Assembly (NCBI GenBank): GCA_038222915.1
Contig: JBBRHH010000268.1
Location: forward strand, 1-8,192
Origin: JBBRHH01 sp038222915
GTDB lineage: Bacteria > Planctomycetota > Phycisphaerae > Tepidisphaerales > Tepidisphaeraceae
DNA: 8,192 nucleotides
Direction of reading: 5' to 3'
A model generated the notes under the pieces. It searched no databases and had not been told where the DNA came from. It saw only the letters and a program-made list of their open reading frames with translations. Of this stretch, positions 6,039-8,192 are shown piece after piece. The position numbers and the translations under genes are program-made. Every line of letters begins with the position of its first letter. The stretch's first letter is position 1.

Positions 6039-6623
6039 GGTCGATCGGGTGGGGTCATTGTCGCTTGACGCCGCGGGGTTGGTGCGCGAATTCTCGATTG
6101 TTGGAGGGATTACCATTGCCGGATGGCGGGGTGGAGCGGCAGCATCTGTATCCGCAGTATCCTGGTCAACTTCGGCGTTGTCGGGCGGAGGTGCGGGGTC
6201 CGGCTGGCCGGACATTTTTGGCGGCGGGTCCCAGTCGAGACGGAACGTGCCGATTGGTGTGGCTGGGACGGTGACGCCGCTGATGTCGCTGATTTGATTT
6301 GGTGTAGCGGAGATGGTGAATGTGTCGTGGACCGGATCGCCGACAGTCCAGATGCCTGCGTTGTTGAGATTGGCAATATATGTTGCGGTGACCGACCCGT
6401 CGGGATTTTGACTGATGAGGCCATGGCTCGGATACTCGCCATCGGTTTCGAGATACGTCTGGTAGATTTTGCCGGCGGAATCGGTGATGGTGAGATCTCG
6501 GTCGCCGATGGTCGCGGTGGCGATCGCGGCTTGGCCGCGATAGGTGATGGTAGCGTTGCTGCGGCAAGAAATGGAATGGATTGAACGCGATTGGGATTGA
6601 TGAGGGCGGCGCAGCTGGATCCT
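6018..6623 (-). pseudogene. Remnant of a planctomycete-type surface protein (Ig-like module)
   Basis: The minus-strand frame is open from 6623 to the stop at 6018-6020 but has no ATG, GTG or TTG before the internal ATG at 6215. Translated, it contains ATITYRGQAAIATATIGDRD, then DLTITDSAGKIYQTYLE, DGSVTATYIANLNNAGIW, DTFTISATPNQISDISG and PIGTFRLDWD, in that order. This matches the layout of an Ig-like module repeated in planctomycete extracellular proteins: a VTYTD-like start, a DL.ITG..G stretch, TATY, W..ADNGTYTI, Q.SDTSG and a closing IGTF. After it comes a tail rich in Pro, Asp, Ala and Thr. Upstream codons (6567-6623) lose this character, and the other minus frame, open from a TTG at 6655, reads unlike the family. 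The gene therefore seems truncated and possibly frameshifted. Alternatives are a live gene with a sequencing error, or a C-terminal exported fragment with an unusual start. Confidence 0.5.
6202..6224 (+). repeat. 23-bp imperfect direct repeat, copy B
   Basis: The partner of copy A, with the same spacing and frame. On the minus strand it encodes PPKMSGQP, so the reading frame continues through it. The distance of 186 bases is a whole number of codons. Confidence 0.6.
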
Positions 6624-6756
6624 TCAGTTGCTGTCGTTCCGTCAGAGGATGACAAGGGCTAGACGGCGGGAAATTTTTATGGACTGTTGTTGAGGTCTAG
6701 CGCGCCCCTATACTACCTTTCGAACGATAAAAACGATTTTAACTGACGGATCGCCC
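6624..6756. promoter_or_regulatory. Promoter region of the Trm112-like gene
   Basis: No coding capacity is apparent beyond a short minus-strand frame. TATACT at 6709-6714 is a fair -10 box; TTGTTG at 6687-6692, 16 bases before it, is a weak -35. That predicts a leader of roughly 35 bases before the ATG at 6757. The motif TTCGAACGAT followed by an A-run lies at 6719-6733 in the predicted leader. A similar block occurs ahead of fbaB. Confidence 0.35.
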
Positions 6757-6993
6757 ATGCCCGAAACAACGACGAATGCCCTGAACCCTGACCTGCTCTC
6801 CATCCTGCGGTGCCCCCTGACGCGCAGCCCTCTGCGTCAGGAGGGGGACGCCCTGGTTGGCGAAGTGGGCGGCCTGCGCTATCCGATCCGCGACGGGATT
6901 CCTGTTCTCCTGGTTGAAGAGGCCAAGCTACCCACCGATATCAGCTCGTTGGATGAATTCAAGGCCAAATATCGTGGGCAGATTATTGATTGA
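6757..6993 (+). CDS. Trm112-like (YcaR/UPF0434) small protein
   Basis: A 78-residue protein of the Trm112/YcaR group. Recognised from the N-terminal LLSILRCPLTRSPLRQEGDALVGE and the strongly conserved GGLRYPIRDGIPVLLVEEAKLP (about residues 43-64). In eukaryotes and archaea Trm112 activates methyltransferases acting on tRNA and translation factors. The bacterial small homologues are poorly defined and often treated as accessory or zinc-ribbon-like proteins. Here the first CxxC reads CPLT, and no second cysteine pair is present, so tetrahedral zinc binding is unlikely. The C-terminal extension DISSLDEFKAKYRGQIID is somewhat longer than in YcaR. The ribosome site is weak. It stands alone, with a surface-protein remnant behind it and a TA operon ahead. 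Confidence 0.88.
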   Translation: MPETTTNALNPDLLSILRCPLTRSPLRQEGDALVGEVGGLRYPIRDGIPVLLVEEAKLPTDISSLDEFKAKYRGQIID

Positions 6994-6998
6994 GCGGC

Positions 6999-7004
6999 TA
7001 TAAT
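6999..7004 (+). promoter_or_regulatory. -10 box of the toxin-antitoxin operon
   Basis: A perfect TATAAT lies 23 bases before the antitoxin ATG and six bases after the Trm112-like stop. No convincing -35 hexamer is present 16-18 bases upstream (GGGCAG region), which is usual for promoters held down by an antitoxin. No clear palindromic operator was found around it. Confidence 0.5.
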
Positions 7005-7027
7005 AGGGAAAATGAGTTGCTGAAGTC

Positions 7028-7315
7028 ATGACTATTGCACTCCCCCCAGAAATAGAGACTCGCCTCAAAGGTGAGGCGTTGCGACACGGCCTCGCGGCGG
7101 AGGAATACGCCACGAAGCTAATTGTTGAACATCTTCCTCCTGTGCCTAACACCGCTTCGATTGCTGAACTATTTGCGAGGTGGGAGGCTGAGGATCACAC
7201 GGACGATCCAGAAGAGATCGAACAGCGCAATCAGGAGGCGGAGGAGTTTATCCAGACGTTGAACCGTAATCGTATTGAGATGGAAGGTCCCGGGACGAGA
7301 AGGCTGATTCCGTGA
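7028..7315 (+). CDS. VapB-like ribbon-helix-helix antitoxin
   Basis: A 95-residue predicted antitoxin. The N-terminus MTIALPPEIETRLKGEALRHGLAAEEYATKLIVEHL has the layout of a ribbon-helix-helix DNA-binding domain: a short beta strand, helix A over EIETRLKGEALRHG, and helix B over AAEEYATKLIVEHL. The second half (about residues 50-95) is highly acidic and helical (EDHTDDPEEIEQRNQEAEEF) and ends in RRLIP. This suits a flexible tail that wraps around and neutralises a PIN toxin. The gene overlaps the downstream PIN gene by four bases (GTGA), so the two are translationally coupled. The antitoxin, alone or with the toxin, probably represses the operon. The ribosome site before ATG 7028 is poor. 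Which VapB subtype it belongs to cannot be told by eye. Confidence 0.8.
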   Translation: MTIALPPEIETRLKGEALRHGLAAEEYATKLIVEHLPPVPNTASIAELFARWEAEDHTDDPEEIEQRNQEAEEFIQTLNRNRIEMEGPGTRRLIP

Positions 7316-7764
7316 GAGCAGTTGTCCTGGATTCCTTGCCACTGGGACTTCTCACCCAACGACCCGGTGTGCGCAATGCGGATGCATGTCGCGCCTGGCT
7401 ATCAGCGAAGCTCAACCAGGGTATGCGAGTGTTCGTTCCTGAAATCATTGACTACGAAATTCGTCGCGAGCTTATTCGTTGCGGAAAGACAGCCGGTCTT
7501 CAGCGTCTCAACCATTTCGTATCGTATTCGGCGATTACATTCATCCCGATTACATCAAGTGCAATGAAACTTGCGGCGCAGTTTTGGGCACAAGCCAGGA
7601 GGCAAGGCAAGCCAACGGCCGATCCGCACGCGTTGGATGTTGACGTCATTTTGGCAGCCCAGGTAATTGATGCGGGTTTAGACGCATCGGCTGTTATTGT
7701 TGCCACATCAAACGTCGCTCATCTTTCACACTTTCTACCTGCTGACGTCTGGACGAACATCTGA
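7312..7764 (+). CDS. PIN-domain ribonuclease toxin (VapC-like)
   Basis: A 150-residue PIN-fold protein, expected to be a Mg-dependent endoribonuclease toxin of a type II system. Starts at GTG 7312, overlapping the antitoxin stop as GTGA. Acidic residues fall at the expected places: D7 in VVLDSLPLG (strand 1), E49 within VPEIIDYEIRREL (E44, E49, E53), then D104 in TADPHALDVDVILAAQ with D109 and D111. The closing VATSNVAHLSHF takes the place of the usual T.N..HF block. The stretch FWAQARRQGKPTA is shared by a large group of planctomycete and cyanobacterial PIN toxins. Length is usual (130-150 residues). All catalytic positions look filled, so it is probably functional. Its RNA target is unknown. 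Confidence 0.88.
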   Translation: MRAVVLDSLPLGLLTQRPGVRNADACRAWLSAKLNQGMRVFVPEIIDYEIRRELIRCGKTAGLQRLNHFVSYSAITFIPITSSAMKLAAQFWAQARRQGKPTADPHALDVDVILAAQVIDAGLDASAVIVATSNVAHLSHFLPADVWTNI

Positions 7765-7889
7765 AGATGAGGTCCTCTCTGCTTTCCTTCATTGACGAAT
7801 CTCCCCGGCTCCAATACCTATGATGCCATATGTCCATCACAGCCGAATCGGTCATTGAGACGTTTGAATCTGCCGGCGAGGAGAACAAG

Positions 7890-8192
7890 ATGTCTTCGCT
7901 GCGCGAGCATCAGGTCGTCAACCTCCCGGCCGACGGTGAACTTTGGATGACGGGCGACCTGCACGACCACCGGCGAAACTTTGAGAAGCTTCTGCGCATT
8001 GTCGATCTGGCCAACAATCCGCAGCGCCATCTCGTGCTGCATGAACTGATTCATGGTGACTACTACGACGCGACCGGCGCGGACTTGAGTTGGGCCACCT
8101 TGCACCGCGCGGCTGAACTGAAATTGGATTTTCCGGAGCAGGTGCACTTCATGCTCGCGAACCACGATCTCGCGCAGATCCACGGTGAAGGG
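7890..8192 (+). CDS. Calcineurin-like metallophosphoesterase (3' end outside the window)
   Basis: The N-terminal 101 residues of a metal-dependent phosphoesterase. The family motifs appear in order: GDLHDHRRNFEKLL (variant of GDxHG), LHELIHGDYYD (variant of the GDxxDR block) and ANHDLAQIHGEG (variant of GNHE/D). These supply the Asp, His and Asn ligands of a two-metal centre. The ATG at 7890 is chosen because GAGGAG ends six bases upstream. An alternative ATG at 7830 in the same frame adds 20 residues and lacks a ribosome site, but TATGAT at 7819-7824 would place a leaderless start there. Whether it is a protein phosphatase, a nucleotide hydrolase or something else cannot be judged from this part. 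It lies 125 bases after the toxin gene. Confidence 0.8.
   Translation, partial: MSSLREHQVVNLPADGELWMTGDLHDHRRNFEKLLRIVDLANNPQRHLVLHELIHGDYYDATGADLSWATLHRAAELKLDFPEQVHFMLANHDLAQIHGEG

Noticed and set aside
6110..6655. 181-codon minus-strand frame from a TTG
   Set aside because: Ser/Pro/Arg-rich translation typical of an off-frame reading; the overlapping frame ending at 6018 carries the surface-module motifs instead.
7012..7023. Four-codon upstream frame (ATG AGT TGC TGA) before the antitoxin
   Set aside because: It is too short to judge by sequence and may be chance; no sign of attenuation or conserved coding.
7818..8183. Minus-strand frame at the right end
   Set aside because: It lies opposite the metallophosphoesterase motifs, which are in the plus frame with a strong ribosome site.

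Overview
The window is a GC-rich bacterial chromosome segment. A planctomycete host (Planctomycetota, possibly Phycisphaerae-like) is the best inference. It rests on three things: tandem OmpL/BBP2-like porins with signal peptides, a decayed Ig-like module of the kind repeated in planctomycete surface proteins, and a Trm112-like protein whose first zinc motif is CPLTRS. No rRNA, tRNA, CRISPR array or insertion sequence was seen.

Layout. Positions 1-83 are the last codons of a porin, followed by a complete paralogous porin (243-1553) that ends at a strong hairpin terminator. Converging on it from the minus strand is a stand-alone double-domain ABC ATPase of the sugar/nucleoside type (1619-3103). 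Divergent from the ATPase is a MarR-family regulator (3194-3649), then a YhaK/YhhW-type pirin (3722-4426). The two intergenic regions around the MarR gene carry the same 18-bp motif (16/18 identical) in opposite orientations, so this looks like a MarR regulon covering the regulator, the pirin and perhaps the ATPase. A second, bidirectional hairpin separates the pirin from a convergent class I fructose-bisphosphate aldolase of the FbaB type (4496-5563, minus). Divergent from fbaB is a small receiver-like protein (5665-6000) that may be translated from a leaderless mRNA.

Positions 6001-6756 hold no intact gene. The minus strand keeps an open frame with no usable start that encodes one recognisable surface-protein Ig-like module and a Pro/Asp/Ala-rich tail. 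I read this as a gene remnant; it also contains an imperfect 23-bp direct repeat. Next come a small Trm112-like gene (6757-6993) and a two-gene toxin-antitoxin operon: a ribbon-helix-helix VapB-like antitoxin and a PIN-domain VapC-like toxin whose genes overlap by four bases (7028-7764). The window ends inside a calcineurin-like metallophosphoesterase (7890 onward).

Functionally this is mostly a string of independent small transcription units: envelope transport, a MarR/pirin stress or metabolite response, central carbon metabolism and a TA module. I do not see a clear new multi-gene system. The most testable new points are the paired MarR operators and the orphan ATPase they may control.
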